Part shown: in pieces, positions 1-10,605 of the stretch
Position numbering within the stretch: the first letter of the stretch is position 1
How the letters are laid out: the number at the start of each line of letters is the position of its first letter
DNA from: Ctenosaura bakeri
Lineage: Eukaryota; Chordata; Lepidosauria; Squamata; Iguanidae
Direction of reading: 5' to 3'
DNA length: 64,000 nucleotides
Assembly: GCA_948474755.1 (NCBI GenBank)
Contig: CAOLHI010002552.1
Span: 62,001-126,000, forward strand
The notes under the pieces: generated by a model
What the model saw: the letters and a program-made list of their open reading frames with translations, nothing else
The model's database searches: none
Told to the model about the DNA's origin: nothing
Position numbers and translations under genes: made by a program

Positions 1-129
1 AAGCACTTAAGGTGGTTGGCTTCCCTTCGAGTTCTACAGCTGTACATTATCAGTTTTCAAACTGCACAATTTTTATCCAGTTGCGTATTTTCTGTCCAAC
101 TGCGTTGTTGTTATTTGCCATCAAGCTGA

Positions 130-305
130 CCTCAATCTAAGGTGACCTTATGAAAAAGAGACCTCCAGGTTCTGTGGTCATCCACTGCCTCACTCAGTTC
201 TTGCAGACTCAGGGCCCAGACTTTCTTGATTGAGTCAATCTATCTGCAGTGAGATCTACCTCTCTTCCTATCGCCTTCCACTTTGCCAAGCATTATTGTC
301 CAAAG
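130..305 (-). mobile_element. RTE/BovB-like LINE fragment, C-terminal ORF2 piece
   Basis: Read on the minus strand with frame breaks, this stretch resembles the end of RTE/BovB ORF2: a GKVEG/R-rich box, then an IDSI..LSLQELSEAV-like helix, then a W RSL.HKVT-like end. It is short, broken by stops and not functional. The family call rests on remembered consensus features and could be checked with RepeatMasker. Confidence 0.55.
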
Positions 306-668
306 GCATACTAAGGAAAAAACGGGTTTCTACGAGTTGGGCCGCTTCACATGAGTAACTTACAAAGCAACATGGGCAAATGTGGCCCCTGAGATGTGCT
401 TTTGCCTACAACTACCGTTAGCCCTAAGCATGGTTACACTCCAGTCCAGAAATATTCAAGGAAACTCAGCATTATTGAGGACAATATACTAAACAGCTCA
501 GCAGAGGCCTAAGAGGGCTGCTACACTTTCAACGCAACACAGGACAACTGAACAGAGTTCACTTTTGTCATCCCTTTTCTTCAAGATCTGTTCAAGGGAT
601 TATTTTTTTCCTTGAAGGGGCCACGGTATAGTAACAATGAATAAAAGCAATGGTGGTAAATTAACAAA
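306..668. other. unannotated intergenic stretch
   Basis: No gene, RNA or clear repeat was recognised between the RTE fragment and the first palindromic MITE. The ORF that starts at 637 is largely MITE sequence. Confidence 0.5.
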
Positions 669-869
669 GGGTCTTTCTGCACTGCACTATTATAGTGCTG
701 TTATTCCATTTTCAACATCCTATGGAACCCTGGGCTTTGCAGTTTATGGACCAGCATTTAGACTTCTCAGCCAGAGAGCTCTTTGGCCTCAGGAAACTAC
801 AAGCCCCAGAATTCCACGGGATGTTGAAAGTGGAATCATAGCACTATAACAGTGTAGGGCAGAAAGGCC
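669..869. mobile_element. palindromic MITE, family 1, long form
   Basis: The left arm (TTTCTGCACTGC, then TATAGTGCTGTTATTCC, then TCAACATCCTATGGAA) is mirrored by the right arm (GGGATGTTGAAAGTGGAATC, then ATAGCACTATAACAGTGTAG, then GCAGAAAGGCC). The arms flank a non-palindromic centre with a CTCAGCCAGAGAGCTC motif that recurs in other long copies. No transposase is encoded. Confidence 0.85.
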
Positions 870-903
870 CAAAAAGTAAGGCAAATTTAACTAATTTCAC
901 ACA

Positions 904-925
904 GGCCATTTCTGCATTAGATGCC
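904..925 (+). mobile_element. 5' stub of a family 1 MITE
   Basis: Only the terminal GGCCATTTCTGCATTAGA of the family is present, about 35 bp after the preceding full copy. Confidence 0.5.
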
Positions 926-1513
926 ATTAATGTATTGTACCACTACAATCCTAGCATTGGCACTTGCACGATGCTAGCAGGTTAGAAATACTGTTTTCCA
1001 CAGCCTTCTGCCATCAGCAGATGATTAGAGGTACTGCCACCAGTTTTCTTTCCTTGGCCACTCTGTTTCCCCACCTTCACCCTGCCCCACCATCCTGATT
1101 GGACAGAGTTTTTTCCTTAGGACACAGTACTAGCGCAACACTGTTGTAACTGCACTACTAGCTGATATACTATTGCATTTTCACACTCTAATGCTTAAAA
1201 ATGTATTTTAAAAAATAAAGTTTTAACACAAAGGAGAACTTTAAAATAAACATGGAGAGGTGATAGATTTTGAAGTTACCACACAATGGGAGTTGGAGAG
1301 GGAAGGACAAAGTGGGCACCCGCACGCCCCACCCACTGCTGGATCTGCACCAACAGGGAGCGCTATCAAGTGCTATTATGGTACCACACTGAGCCGGCTG
1401 ATGGGGTTGAAGTGCTCGAGGAGGTGCTTAACAGATTTTTTCTGGAAATAGAATAAGGCATGTTGGCAATGCTTGGGGATGGGATAGCAGCTGGTTAGTG
1501 ATGACAACATGCG
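926..1513. other. unannotated intergenic stretch
   Basis: AT-rich around 1190-1255. No gene or confidently classified repeat was seen. Confidence 0.5.
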
Positions 1514-1517
1514 GTAG

Positions 1518-2268
1518 TGTTACCCTGTATGTTGGGGTCCCGGGAGGGGCGCCCAAATAACCAAACAAAAACACAAGATGGGGAAATTTAGCTCGAGCAC
1601 TCTCTTAAGCCAACGAGAGGCAGGGTAACTTCAGCTAGGATCTTTAACCCTATGTATTACAGTGTTGGGTCAGAGAGCGGCTAGACAAGGTATTAAAGTA
1701 ACAAATAACATTTTATTGAAGACAAGAAACACGAAAGACAAAACATACACTAGGTAACTGAGAAATAGAAATGGAGAGCTTTGGGGAATGGGTAATACGA
1801 CACTTGGTCTCGTAGTCCTGGAGAGAAGATGAGGTTGCAGGGATGGAAGCTCAGCGTGGTTCGCTGAGGGGAGTTCACTGGACAAACCGGCAGCAAGGAG
1901 GGATGGAAGTCCAAAGTATTCCGAGGAAGTACCAAAAGTGGGGACCTTTTATAGGGTGGATTTTACCTACAGGCTATGCTATTCTCAGTGAGAACAAAGG
2001 AATTTTGGAGCTGTACAAATAAATTTTATTATTATTATTATTATATTATTGTTGTTGTTGTTAAAGCATTGGACAGGCTTAAGTTGCCTGCCTGAATGAG
2101 GTTTTGGAATGTACAACCATTGATGGCCACGCCCAATACGTGCTTGCCCGGTGGACCTCTGCAAACACGTGGAGTAGGGTGGCAGAGAAAGGTCAAGCAA
2201 AGGCCAAATTATCAGATATCAAAAGGATATCTAGTGCTCTCACTAGACATATCATAACCATGATAACA
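1518..2268 (-). mobile_element. solo LTR, retrovirus-like, copy A
   Basis: On the minus strand the unit starts TGTTATC at 2268 and ends GGGTAACA at 1518. GTAG lies on both sides (1514-1517 and 2269-2272), a 4-bp target duplication. Internal signals in LTR order are a TATAAAA box (plus 1947-1953) and AATAAA (plus 1712-1717). It aligns by eye over most of its length with the LTR at 36982-37889: shared blocks include CCACGTGTTTG near the 5' end, CTTCCTCGGA downstream of the TATA box and GGGGAAATT near the 3' end. A simple-repeat patch (AAC/AAT runs) lies inside at about 2022-2062. No internal retroviral genes are present, so this is a recombined solo LTR. Confidence 0.85.
2022..2062. repeat. ATT/GTT simple repeat inside LTR copy A
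   Basis: Runs of ATT followed by GTT. The other LTR copy has no matching run, so this is an expansion or small insertion private to this copy. Confidence 0.8.
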
Positions 2269-2294
2269 GTAGTACAGCTTCTGGACCAGTAACA

Positions 2295-2337
2295 ACCCAC
2301 TGCTATAGCATTATAGCAATGTCGTGCAGAAATGGCC
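2295..2337. mobile_element. 3' end fragment of a family 1 MITE
   Basis: The terminal part TATAGCATTATAGCAATG followed by GTGCAGAAATGGCC matches the right end of the family. The rest is missing. Confidence 0.6.
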
Positions 2338-3248
2338 ACAGATTAGTTAGAGGTAAAGAACTGTAGAAACTGCAGTTCAAAAACATCTGGAGAGCCACGG
2401 CTACCCAACCTGACACACATATAAATACCTATAAATAGAAATTAACTAAAAATGTTGCCTTATTTTTGTCACATTGTACTCACATTGTAGTTCTGGGTGA
2501 AGGCTGTTTTACCTCCTTCCTTCTTTTCTTTGTTTTAGGCTAGAGTAAACATAGTATTCTCTTTTATGGCATTTTTATTAACTATGGACAAAGTGTTCCC
2601 ATCTCTTCTTACTCTCCATTGAAACACGCGTGCGCACGCACACACACTTTCTGGTGACAGTCTTTTTGTTTTTCTCAGTGGTGGGGCAACATCTGCTGAG
2701 CTATATGGGAAGAAATAACTGCTTGTATTTTATGTTCACAAAAATGACAGTGAGAAAATGAACAGAGAGCCAAAAGTATGCATGTTCCAAACATTGCCAT
2801 TCATACAGCTTCTTCTGAAAATTCAAACAAGTAATTAATTTATTTGGATGGCGCAATGTGTTTTTCAGGGCAAAAAAGGCAATGTGTAGCAATGTGTTTG
2901 CTTGCAGAGATGTATTTTTCTCTCTTCTCAAATTATGCTGTCATGAATATAGTATTTAAGTGAATTTTGATAATAGGTTTGCACAGTATAAACACTGGAA
3001 TGATTGTGACATCTGGTTGCTACTTATCTCTCTACTAATGCATTTCTTATCTTCTCCAGTAGAAGTTACTATGAGGTTTATTTTTGGTACTCTAGCAAAA
3101 CATAGTACTGTAACCCTGCACAGAGCTAGACTCTAACCAGAATATAAACATCTTCTCTGTATAGACGTTACAGACAGCACCAGCACATGTGAGAGGACAG
3201 AGCTCAGAACCACCAGCACCAATTTTTGCAAGCAATACTGAGTGCGGA
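2338..3248. other. unannotated intergenic stretch
   Basis: Contains a short CA/GC-rich purine-pyrimidine run at about 2626-2648. No gene or clear repeat was recognised. Confidence 0.5.
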
Positions 3249-3812
3249 TCACATACCCTTCAATATTCCATAGATGGAAACCAGGACACATGTGTCCAAG
3301 CAATGTCAGAATGTGGTCAGGATGGTAAAGTTATTAATGACTAGGAGAGGCAACAACAGTTTGCTTTTGTCTGAACCTAGGGAGAAGGGCAAGACTTTGG
3401 CTGTTTCCGCCCTACACTGTTACAGCGCTATTATTCCACTTTCAACATCCTGTGGAATGCTGGGGTGTAGTTTCTTGAGGCCAAAGAGCTCTCAGGCTGA
3501 GAATTCTAAAGGCTCCTCCCTAAACTGCAACCCCAGGATTCCACAGGATGTTGAAAGTGGAATAATAGCATTAGAACAATGTAGTGCGGAAATGGCTTTT
3601 GTTCCCTCCTGTTCTCTCCCTGATGCCGAGATAACTGAGTGCAAATTATTTTTGCACTTCGAACTCAGTTTGCACCAATGGAAATAAGAAGAGCACAAAG
3701 GGGGAAAGTGGGAGGAGGAGCAGAGAGAAACGAAGGCATTTTAGAAACAACTGAAAAAGTGGGAGGACAGAGGATTAATCAGGACTGTCCCTGCCAAATC
3801 AGGAGAGGTGGG
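3249..3812 (+). mobile_element. interspersed repeat (CATACCCTCCAACATTT family) with nested MITE
   Basis: This shares a diverged collinear sequence with 6775-7157 and 13503-13680: an ATACCCTTCAATATTCC start, an ACCAGGACACATGTG block, then AGGAGAGGCAAC. The 3' half has a purine-rich block and GGACAGAGGATTAATCAGGA. A family 1 MITE (3399-3597) splits it, so this repeat was already in place when that MITE arrived. Class unknown; the ends of the 6775 copy look like short inverted repeats, which suggests a non-autonomous DNA transposon. Confidence 0.65.
3399..3597. mobile_element. palindromic MITE, family 1, long form, nested
   Basis: The ends are GGCTGTTTCCGCCC and GTGCGGAAATGGCT, with the typical TTCCACTTTCAACATCC arm repeated in inverse. 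TTT flanks both sides (3396-3398 and 3598-3600), fitting a 3-bp target duplication. It is inserted into an older interspersed repeat. Confidence 0.85.
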
Positions 3813-4099
3813 ATTATGAGGATCAGCAGGACTTCCTCCCAAGGGAAGTGCTTAGGCTTAAGCGAAATAAAACCATTGTCAGGTTTAGCATAATAAACTA
3901 TTTTGTTTGGCAAATCTAGATGAGAAGAAGATGAGCCACAGAAGCGGTATCCTTACTGATCAGGTTTACCTAACCAGGTCAAAATGCACACTTCTATCAG
4001 CAAGGAAGAGTCTGCTTTACAAAAATTAAAGAAGGAGACTGTGTTTGGACACTTGTGTGCCACATGTTGTGCATTTGTGATGGTCAAATTCTGTTTAGA

Positions 4100-4291
4100 A
4101 AGCCAGCATGGTGTAGTGGTTTAAGCATTGGATTATGACCCTGGAGAACAGGATTTCATTCCCCACTTGGCCATGGAAACCCATTGGATGACCATGGGTA
4201 TTCACACACTCTCAGCTCTCCAGAAACCCCTGTGAAAGGTTTTCTTTAGGGTTGCCATAGGTCAGAAACAACTTGAAGGCACACAACAACA
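4100..4291 (+). mobile_element. tRNA-derived SINE with BovB-like tail (Sauria-SINE type)
   Basis: The head AGCCAGCATGGTGTAGTGGT resembles a tRNA box A region, and a box-B-like stretch follows. A middle block has CCATGGAAACCCATTGG and CTCTCAGCTCTCC. The tail GTCAGAAACAACTTGAAGGC followed by ACACAACAAC resembles the 3' end of BovB LINEs, which are known to mobilise such SINEs. Confidence 0.85.
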
Positions 4292-5294
4292 TCACAATCA
4301 TGTTTATTGGAAGGACAGCAGCTGGAGTACCGCTAAGGAATTCCAGTTAGGACGGACGCTGTCCCTCAGTTAAAGAGCATTCTCTTCCACCAGGTAAAGC
4401 CTCTTCCTTTCTCTTCTCTAGAGGATGCACTATGGGAACCAAAGTAACAAACACACATAACAAATATCCATGTGACTGTGGTGCACACACTGGTATTCAC
4501 TGATGCACAGGGAGCACTCTCAGACCAGCTTGCATGAGCAAGGCCTGACACTGCCTGTGGAGGATCAGCAGTGTGATGGAAACAATGATAGGGTGAGACA
4601 GAAACTTGATGCAGGGGCTTGCCCAGAAATGCTTTCTCTTCAGCCAAAGCTCCAGTGTGTAAACTTATCCAATGTGATTTGATCTTTGCCACCAACCAAA
4701 GCAAAGTCTCTCCTCTCATTTAAAATGAACATTTTAAAGGTCTGCTGATCACAGGAGGAAAAAATACAACAAAGCTTGGTACAAGAGGTGTGATTTAAAA
4801 AGTGAGGCGTGAAGCTCAGATTCAGTCATGCTCGTCAGGGGGTTGGAGAAGGGTGAAAGCATGTGAGAGTCTTATATTAAACAGGCACCCCACTACAGAC
4901 TGGCAGCCCCAGTGTATAGATGGCAGGAATCAGGGATGTGAGTGCAGCTGGGTCAGTGAGCACAGCCCGTTGGTTGTAGCTGCATGAGAGGAAAACAACT
5001 GAAGGCAGATAAAATGAAATAAAACATATCAATGCATAACACTAGGCACTGGTTGTGGGAAAGACTTCCTTGTATGATCAGCCCTTGGAAGGGGCGTTTT
5101 TGTATTTTCCAGAGATTTCATCCTATTTGTAAAACAAATGCACACTGTCTGACTGACTGGACACAGCCTTTCTGAAAGACATTCCACTCAGCTAAAACTG
5201 GGGATAGATTTTCAAACTTCATTTTCTGAAAATGTTTTTGTCTTTCGGTTTTGATTTGCTTCTGTGTGCAGCATATAACTCCTCTATTGAAACA
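4292..5294. other. unannotated intergenic stretch
   Basis: No gene or clear repeat was recognised. The 117-residue minus-strand ORF here (4366-4719) has no recognisable domain. Confidence 0.5.
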
Positions 5295-5860
5295 GCTTAA
5301 CTGGCTACTAGTCCTTTTCTGGCAGAATTCCAAGTGCTGAAGATGAACAAGAAAGCCCTACATGGCTTGAGTCAAGCCTTTCTAAAAGCCCATATCTCTC
5401 TATATGAGATGTTCTGAGTTTTAAGATCTTTGTGGAGGGCTTTCTCTCAGTACCACCACCATTACATGCATGTTTGCTGAGGATATGAGAGGGAGCTTTC
5501 TCAGTGGCTGCTTCCAGGCTGTGGAATTCTCTTCTATGAGAGTCCAGGTGCCCGTCTTTCTGGTCTCTTTCCATTGGCAAGCAAAGAACCTTTTTATTCA
5601 GACAAGACTTCAGTTCTTAAATCATATGGCAGAAGGATGTTTTGAATGTGGTGCGATGTGCGTTAAACTTTATAATTGTGTTTTAAAAGTATTTAAACTG
5701 CTTTAAACCATGTGGTTAGGAAGAATTAATAGAATTGCTTGTTACCTGCTTTTTAACTTTTGTAAAATAAGATTTTAGATGAACTTTGTTTTTTAAATTA
5801 CTGTAAGGCCCTTTAGGTCCCAAGCCAGAAGAAAGGCAGGGTATTAAATAAACATATGCA
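5295..5860 (+). mobile_element. L2/CR1-like LINE fragment with 3' tail
   Basis: Read in shifting plus frames, it gives degenerate versions of the LINE ORF2 C-terminus: a WLL.LF..NSK block, a K.LHGL-like AAAGCCCTACATGGC stretch, then a GAFSVA..LWNSL-like block (GGCTGTGGAATTCTCTTC) and a TFLFRQ-like end. The tail near 5815-5855 (AAGAAAGGCAGGGTATTAAA) matches the usual GGCGGGATATAAATAAA-like end of these LINEs. 5' truncated and broken. Confidence 0.7.
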
Positions 5861-6051
5861 CATATCCATGTTTTATGTCATAATCTACTCTATACAAATG
5901 AGTTATTTAGTTATATGACTGGGAAAAATAATGGGCCATTAAAGCAAATCTCTATTTGAAATATATTATTGAGTTGTTATTTTTACATTTTTAGAAATCC
6001 TAACTTCCGCAGACAGTTTAGGTTTCAAGTACATGGTTCTCCCTCTTCCTA

Positions 6052-6142
6052 TTTTATCCTCATAATAATCCTGTGAAAGTACCTGAGTCTAACTGGACCA
6101 AAGTCACTCAGTAAAGGGAGCAAGGATTTAAATCTGGATTTC
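6052..6142 (-). mobile_element. MIR-like SINE relic
   Basis: On the plus strand, TTATCCTCATAATAATCCTG is followed by AAAGTCACTCAGTAAAGGGA and AAGGATTTAAATCTGGATT, in the order seen in reverse-oriented MIR elements. Old and diverged. Confidence 0.5.
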
Positions 6143-6152
6143 TCCAAGCATA

Positions 6153-6331
6153 GGCCATTTCTGCACTACATTGTTATAGTGCTATTATTCCGCTTTCAAC
6201 ATCCAATGGAATCCTCAGGTTTGCAGTTTATGGAGGGGCTTTTGGCCCCTCCATAAACTGCAAACCCAAGGATTCCATAGGATGTTGAAAGTGGAATGAT
6301 AGCACTATACCTGTCTAGTGCAGAAAGTGGC
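6153..6331. mobile_element. palindromic MITE, family 1, short hairpin form
   Basis: Two arms of about 85 bp meet at a central GGAGGGGC..GCCCCTCC. The left arm has GGCCATTTCTGCACTACA and TTGCAGTTTATGGAGGGGCT. The right arm is its near complement ending in TAGTGCAGAAAGTGGC. ATA flanks both ends. As single-stranded DNA or RNA it would fold into one long stem. Confidence 0.9.
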
Positions 6332-6774
6332 ATAATCTAACTCTCCCTGCTGCATCATGCTAGTTTCCCAGGTGATATCATAATTCACCATGAGGGATCA
6401 GATTCAGATTCAGAAGATTCATAGCTAACTATCTGTATTCATTCCTCCCTAGAACCCAGGGAGCTACAGCAGCTACAGCCAGAACAGGGGGAAGCCAAGG
6501 AAATGCCACTACTTGCACTATTATGGCAAAACAAACAGAAACATAGAGACAGCCAGTGCCTGTTGCAAAGACTTAAGCAGGAAACACCAAGCAATTAGCC
6601 ACCAGGCATGCCAAGGACGTGCAGCAATGAATCTCTCATTTCGGGGAAACAGGCCTCTCCTTGGCCTAAAATGACTAGAAAGGGGACCAAATATATGCCA
6701 AATTTGCACCCCCCTAGAGGACATTTGGTGGCAAGTGCAGGGGGAGGGGGAGCCATGAAAATGGCCCTATGTAA
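6332..6774. other. unannotated intergenic stretch
   Basis: No gene or clear repeat was recognised. Overlapping ORFs on both strands at 6521-6777 are mutually antisense and have no recognisable domain. Confidence 0.5.
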
Positions 6775-7157
6775 CACATACCCTCCAACATTTCACAGAA
6801 CAAAACTGGGACACATGTGGTCAAGCAACATGAGAATATGGTCAAGACTGCAAAAGCTGTTAATGAGGAAGAGCACACAAGCTAGGAGAGGCTATCTGAC
6901 TTTACTTTTGCCTGAGTCTACTGGGATGGGTAAGATTTGTATCCTTCCTCTCCAGTCCTCCCTATTAACTGAGCAAAACTACTTTTTTATTTTTACTTTG
7001 AATTGGGTTCACAGCAATTGAAGTAAGCTGAGGGCAAATGGAGGAAGGTCAGAGGAAGAAAGAGAAACTGGGATGTTTTAAAAGCAACTGAAAAATGGGA
7101 AGACAGAGGATTAATTAGGACAGTCTCCACCAAACTGGAACATTTGAAGTATGTGAT
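6775..7157 (+). mobile_element. interspersed repeat (CATACCCTCCAACATTT family), copy 2
   Basis: Starts ACATACCCTCCAACATTTCA and ends ACATTTGAAGTATGTG, so the ends form a short imperfect inverted repeat. The interior is collinear with 3249-3812 without the MITE (ACACATGTGGTCAAGCAAC, AGGAGAGGCTAT, GACAGAGGATTAATTAGGAC). Probably a non-autonomous DNA transposon; class not determined. Confidence 0.65.
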
Positions 7158-8156
7158 GACATACACAAATATTAAACTGAGCATAAGATGAGTGTTCACA
7201 GTATTAGAACTCCTAGCAGTTTTCTTCATCAAAGGACATGACTCACATGCAGCTCATCGCCTTCACCCCAAAAGAGTCTTTGCAAAACTGAACTGCCAAT
7301 AGTTTCTGATTTTGTTTTGTGGTGTGTGAAGCTCATAACAGGTTCTAAGTGTACGAAAATTGACCCTCTGACCTATGGAGGCAGCCCACTACTGGTTTAC
7401 ATCTTATGATACATTTCCCCATCTCCATAAACTGCATTGCTGCCCTTCAGCATCCAAGCCAAGTGCCCAGCACTGTCACCCTCACCATTTTGCTTTTATT
7501 CAGCACAGCCCCACAGTATCTCAGTGATATCTTTTCCCATTATGCAGTATTCCTGGCCTTGCAGATTTTTGTACTTCAAGCTCTGCACTTTTTGACCATC
7601 AGAAAGAAAAGAAAGCTTTGTTTCAGTTTCAGCTGAGATGGTCATATGGGTTCTCATGGCATGACTCGGTATCACCAACTTCATTCCTTTTCTGATGGGT
7701 TTTCTTTCCTTCAGAGCTCCATTCTAAGAGGCTTATGTAAAAGTGCTATGCAAACAATCCAAAATACGAAGCTGCTTCTGATGGATTTAGTTTTCTTCAT
7801 TGGCTGTTTGGTACAGGAGGCTTAACACTGATCCCCGAACCAGGGGCACATAATTTTCACATATTTTTTTCCATATAAGAACTTCTCTGTAATCAAGAAG
7901 CATGTTTTCTGTAAAACAGAAACAGTTATTTGCTCCTTTTCCCACTTTGAATCCGTTTTTCCTGAAAACTGAAGGTCAAAAGTGGTCACAACCTGGTAAA
8001 TCATGCCAAACAATTAATTTCTACAAGGGTACCCATATTCTTGATCAATGGAGCAATCAAGGCAAGAACTGGGGGCAGGGATCCAACCAGAAGTTGAGCA
8101 GAAGAGCCTCAAAATGCACCAGAACTAGTCTGCCACTTTTTGAACTGTGTGTCATA
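7158..8156. other. unannotated intergenic stretch
   Basis: No gene or classified repeat was recognised. The small ORFs have no recognisable domain. Confidence 0.5.
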
Positions 8157-8295
8157 GGCCATTTCCACACTACACTCTTATAGCACGATTATTCCACTTT
8201 CAATATCTTATGGAATCCTAGGGTTTGCAGTAAACTGGATTCCATAGGATGTTGAAAGTGGAATAATCACACTATAAGAGTGTAGTGCGGAAATT
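8157..8295. mobile_element. palindromic MITE, family 1, compact form
   Basis: Arms of about 65 bp flank a very short centre (GGTTTGCAGTAAACTGGATT). The left arm runs GGCCATTTCCACACTACACT and TATAGCACGATTATTCC; the right arm ends ATAAGAGTGTAGTGCGGAAA. The last terminal bases on the right are lost. Confidence 0.88.
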
Positions 8296-8342
8296 TTCTT
8301 AGTGTTCATTGCATTTGAAAGGGACAGGAAAGAGACCACTAA

Positions 8343-8522
8343 AGCCATTTCCGCATTAGACTTTTATAGTGCTAGGATTCCACTTGAAACATCCTATGGA
8401 ATCCTGAGGTTTGCAGTTTCAGGACGGGCCAGCTGGCCCCTCCCGAAACTGCAAACCCTAGGATTCCATAGGATGTTTCAAGTGGAATCCTAGCACTATA
8501 AAAGTCTAGTGTGGAAATGGCC
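8343..8522. mobile_element. palindromic MITE, family 1, TTGAAACATCC subfamily
   Basis: A full hairpin form with TAA on both sides (8340-8342 and 8523-8525). Both arms carry the variant GGATTCCACTTGAAACATCC where most copies have TGATTCCACTTTCAACATCC. Stem mismatches are few. It lies 47 bp after another copy. Confidence 0.92.
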
Positions 8523-8571
8523 TAAGTCTATAGTCAAAAATTACCTACGGTAACTGTGCCACTGTTCTTAA

Positions 8572-8794
8572 AGCCAGCGTGGTGCTGTGGCTTGAGCACT
8601 GGAGAGCAAGGTTCAAATCCCCACTCTGCCATGGAAACCCACTGGGTGACCTTGGGTGAGTCACACCTTTTCGGGCTCAGAGAAAGGCAAAGGCTTCTTC
8701 TCCTCACAGAACCAATCTTGCCAAGAAAACCCCTGATAGATTTGCTTTAGGGTCACTGTAAGTTGGAAACTTGAAAGCACACAAGAACAACAAG
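8572..8794 (+). mobile_element. tRNA-derived SINE with BovB-like tail
   Basis: Starts AGCCAGCGTGGTGCTGTGGC and has a good box B (GGTTCAAATCC). It continues with CCATGGAAACCCACTGGGTG and the inner block CTTGCCAAGAAAACCCCTGA, and ends in GTAAGTTGGAAACTTGAAAG then CACACAAGAACAACAA. This is the most complete copy of this SINE in the window. Confidence 0.88.
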
Positions 8795-8974
8795 CCACTG
8801 CATTTCTTTTCCACTAAAAATGCCTCACTGACCTAGTAACCCTTATAATCTGGGTTTATCCTCTTTGTGCCACAGCACCCTAAGGACAGCTCATAGCCAC
8901 ACAACACTCAGCATTTAGTTGTTTCCAAATTATGAGCCTCCAAGGAAACAACAAATAAACGAATTGTTTGTGCT

Positions 8975-9190
8975 AAGATGCATGACCTTATTCTTGGTGC
9001 TATTGCATTTCATTCCATTTCAGTTGCTCCAGCTCATGAGGTCATTTAATTCATACCACACAATTTCCTGATTCTGCTATGTACCAATATTACCTCATTG
9101 CTTGGTATCATCACTAAATTTTATCAACAATCATCTGACTCTCTTCTGCCAGGTCACTAATCCCACAGAATGGGATATAAGACTGATTAG
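8975..9190 (-). mobile_element. CR1/L3-like LINE relic
   Basis: The plus strand reads like the reverse complement of a CR1-type ORF2: TATTGCATTTCATTCCATTT, then GGTATCATCACTAAATTTTA, with a CCAGGTCACTAAT block. That order matches the FADDTKLGG region of such LINEs in reverse. Strongly decayed. Confidence 0.45.
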
Positions 9191-9227
9191 AGAAGGACCT
9201 CACTTATTTCACTACCTTTTATTATTA

Positions 9228-9337
9228 GAGCTTTAGAAAATTACTCTTGGAACAGCAATCCCTAGAATCCCCTGGGCAACACAGCCGCTGGAATCCTGGG
9301 AGTTGTACTCCAAAGAAGTAACTTTTCCAACCTCTGC
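9228..9337. mobile_element. palindromic element, family 4 (TTGGACTACAACTCCCAG type)
   Basis: Arms AGAGCTTTAGAAAATTACTC and GAAGTAACTTTTCCAACCTC flank paired AATCCCTAGAATCCC / GGAATCCTGGGAGTTGTACT. The same palindrome recurs at 11128, 15343, 42521, 43840 and 49788. Non-coding. Confidence 0.75.
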
Positions 9338-9486
9338 TTTTTAGTACCTTTGAAAGCTTGAAGGGTATTGTAAATGTTGCCTCTAAGAGATGCCATTGTA
9401 CCCACTTCTCATAATGTGCCCGGTATCCACTTGGAAAACAATGTTTCTGCTTCCATGTGATGGCTCTACACCAGCCTTTCCTAGGT

Positions 9487-9565
9487 CAGTGCTCTTCAGA
9501 CATGTTGGGCTGGGGATGATGGTAATTGTGGTCCAACACACCTGGCACCAGGTTAGAAAAGGCAG
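9487..9565. mobile_element. palindromic element, family 5 (CAGATGTTTTGGACTACA type), partial
   Basis: The right half is best preserved: GGGCTGGGGATGATGGTAAT then TGTGGTCCAACACACCTGG. Related copies lie at 34918, 36722, 45768 and 61265. In the full form, ACATGTTGGGCT-like and TGGTCCAACACA-like arms pair. Confidence 0.6.
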
Positions 9566-9885
9566 CTTTACCCAACATGCCATTTGTGCCAAAGAGTTCA
9601 CTGCTCAGATTTTGGGCTTTTTTGCTGCATCAATGCCACACATTTCAATAACTTGTCGGGACACAAAGGGGGGAAAAACTAGGGGAGCATTGGCCATTGT
9701 GTTAACTAGTTTCAAGCAACAGAAAAATAAAGCAGCTATGTTAGGGCCAGATCAATATGTTTTTCAGCCTGAGGTGAAGAACCAAATGACTTCCCTTTAT
9801 ATTTCATGTACGAAGGTAAAATGGATGGGTTATTGGATTTTTCCTAAATACTGGTGATGGGAGAACATGCTCCAGCAAACTTGGT
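9566..9885. other. unannotated intergenic stretch
   Basis: Nothing recognised. The 155-residue ORF spanning 9390-9857 covers repeat sequence and has no recognisable domain. Confidence 0.45.
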
Positions 9886-10098
9886 ACCTTTTTGCACTAC
9901 ATAATTATGGCACTATGACTCCACTTTCACTGCCATGGCAACATTCCAGGGTTTGCTGATTAGGAAAGGGTATTTAGCATTCTATGCCAGACAACTCTAA
10001 TGCCACTGACCAAATTGCAAATCCCAGGATTCCACAGGGTGTTGCCATGGCAGGTAAAGTGGGATCACAGTGCCATAATTATCTAGTATAAAAGGGCC
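9886..10098. mobile_element. palindromic MITE, family 2 (GCCATGGCAAC type)
   Basis: Related to but distinct from family 1. The left arm is GCACTACATAATTATGGCAC, TATGACTCCACTTTCACTGC and CATGGCAACATTCCAGGGTT. The right arm mirrors it: CCCAGGATTCCACAGGGTGT, TGCCATGGCAGGTAAAGTGG and CAGTGCCATAATTATCTAGT. The centre has a GCCACTGACCAAATTGC block shared with copies at 33277 and 56848. Confidence 0.85.
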
Positions 10099-10605
10099 TC
10101 CAGAGGAAGCAAGACTTCTTAGTCGAGTACTGTGGTACACAGCTCTGCATTCCAGCACCTTCTTATCTATCTCCTCAGGTCTGCCACTGAGATGACCATC
10201 TTACTCTGCTTGATGGCACAGCAAACCCTTAAGTCTGTCTTGAATGGTGCACTTTATTGTCACCTTTAGTCCTAATCTAGTTCACCACAGAAGAACTTGT
10301 GAACAACACAGAGATATGTTATCATGTCCACTTGTACAGAAAAAAAATTGTCCTCCCAGAAGCTGAGTCTGTACAAAATGTATTATATTTTGGTGCTCAG
10401 GAATGACACATCTCTTTTATTAAGTCTGAGGAGTACATTTTGGTAAAGTTCAATGTAGGATCTTTAAAATAATGGAACAGTGACCTCCATTTTAGCCCCT
10501 CATTTCTAAAGATTATGAAGGGACATGTGCCAAATTTTACATATTACACACTTCATGTTTGATGAGAAGTACCTCTCATGTTCCCACATAGACACTCCCA
10601 AGTTT
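10099..10605. other. unannotated intergenic stretch
   Basis: No gene or clear repeat was recognised. Confidence 0.5.

Noticed and set aside
8572..8645. Possible tRNA gene
   Set aside because: Has tRNA-like boxes, but the anticodon arm and acceptor stem do not fold properly and a SINE body follows.
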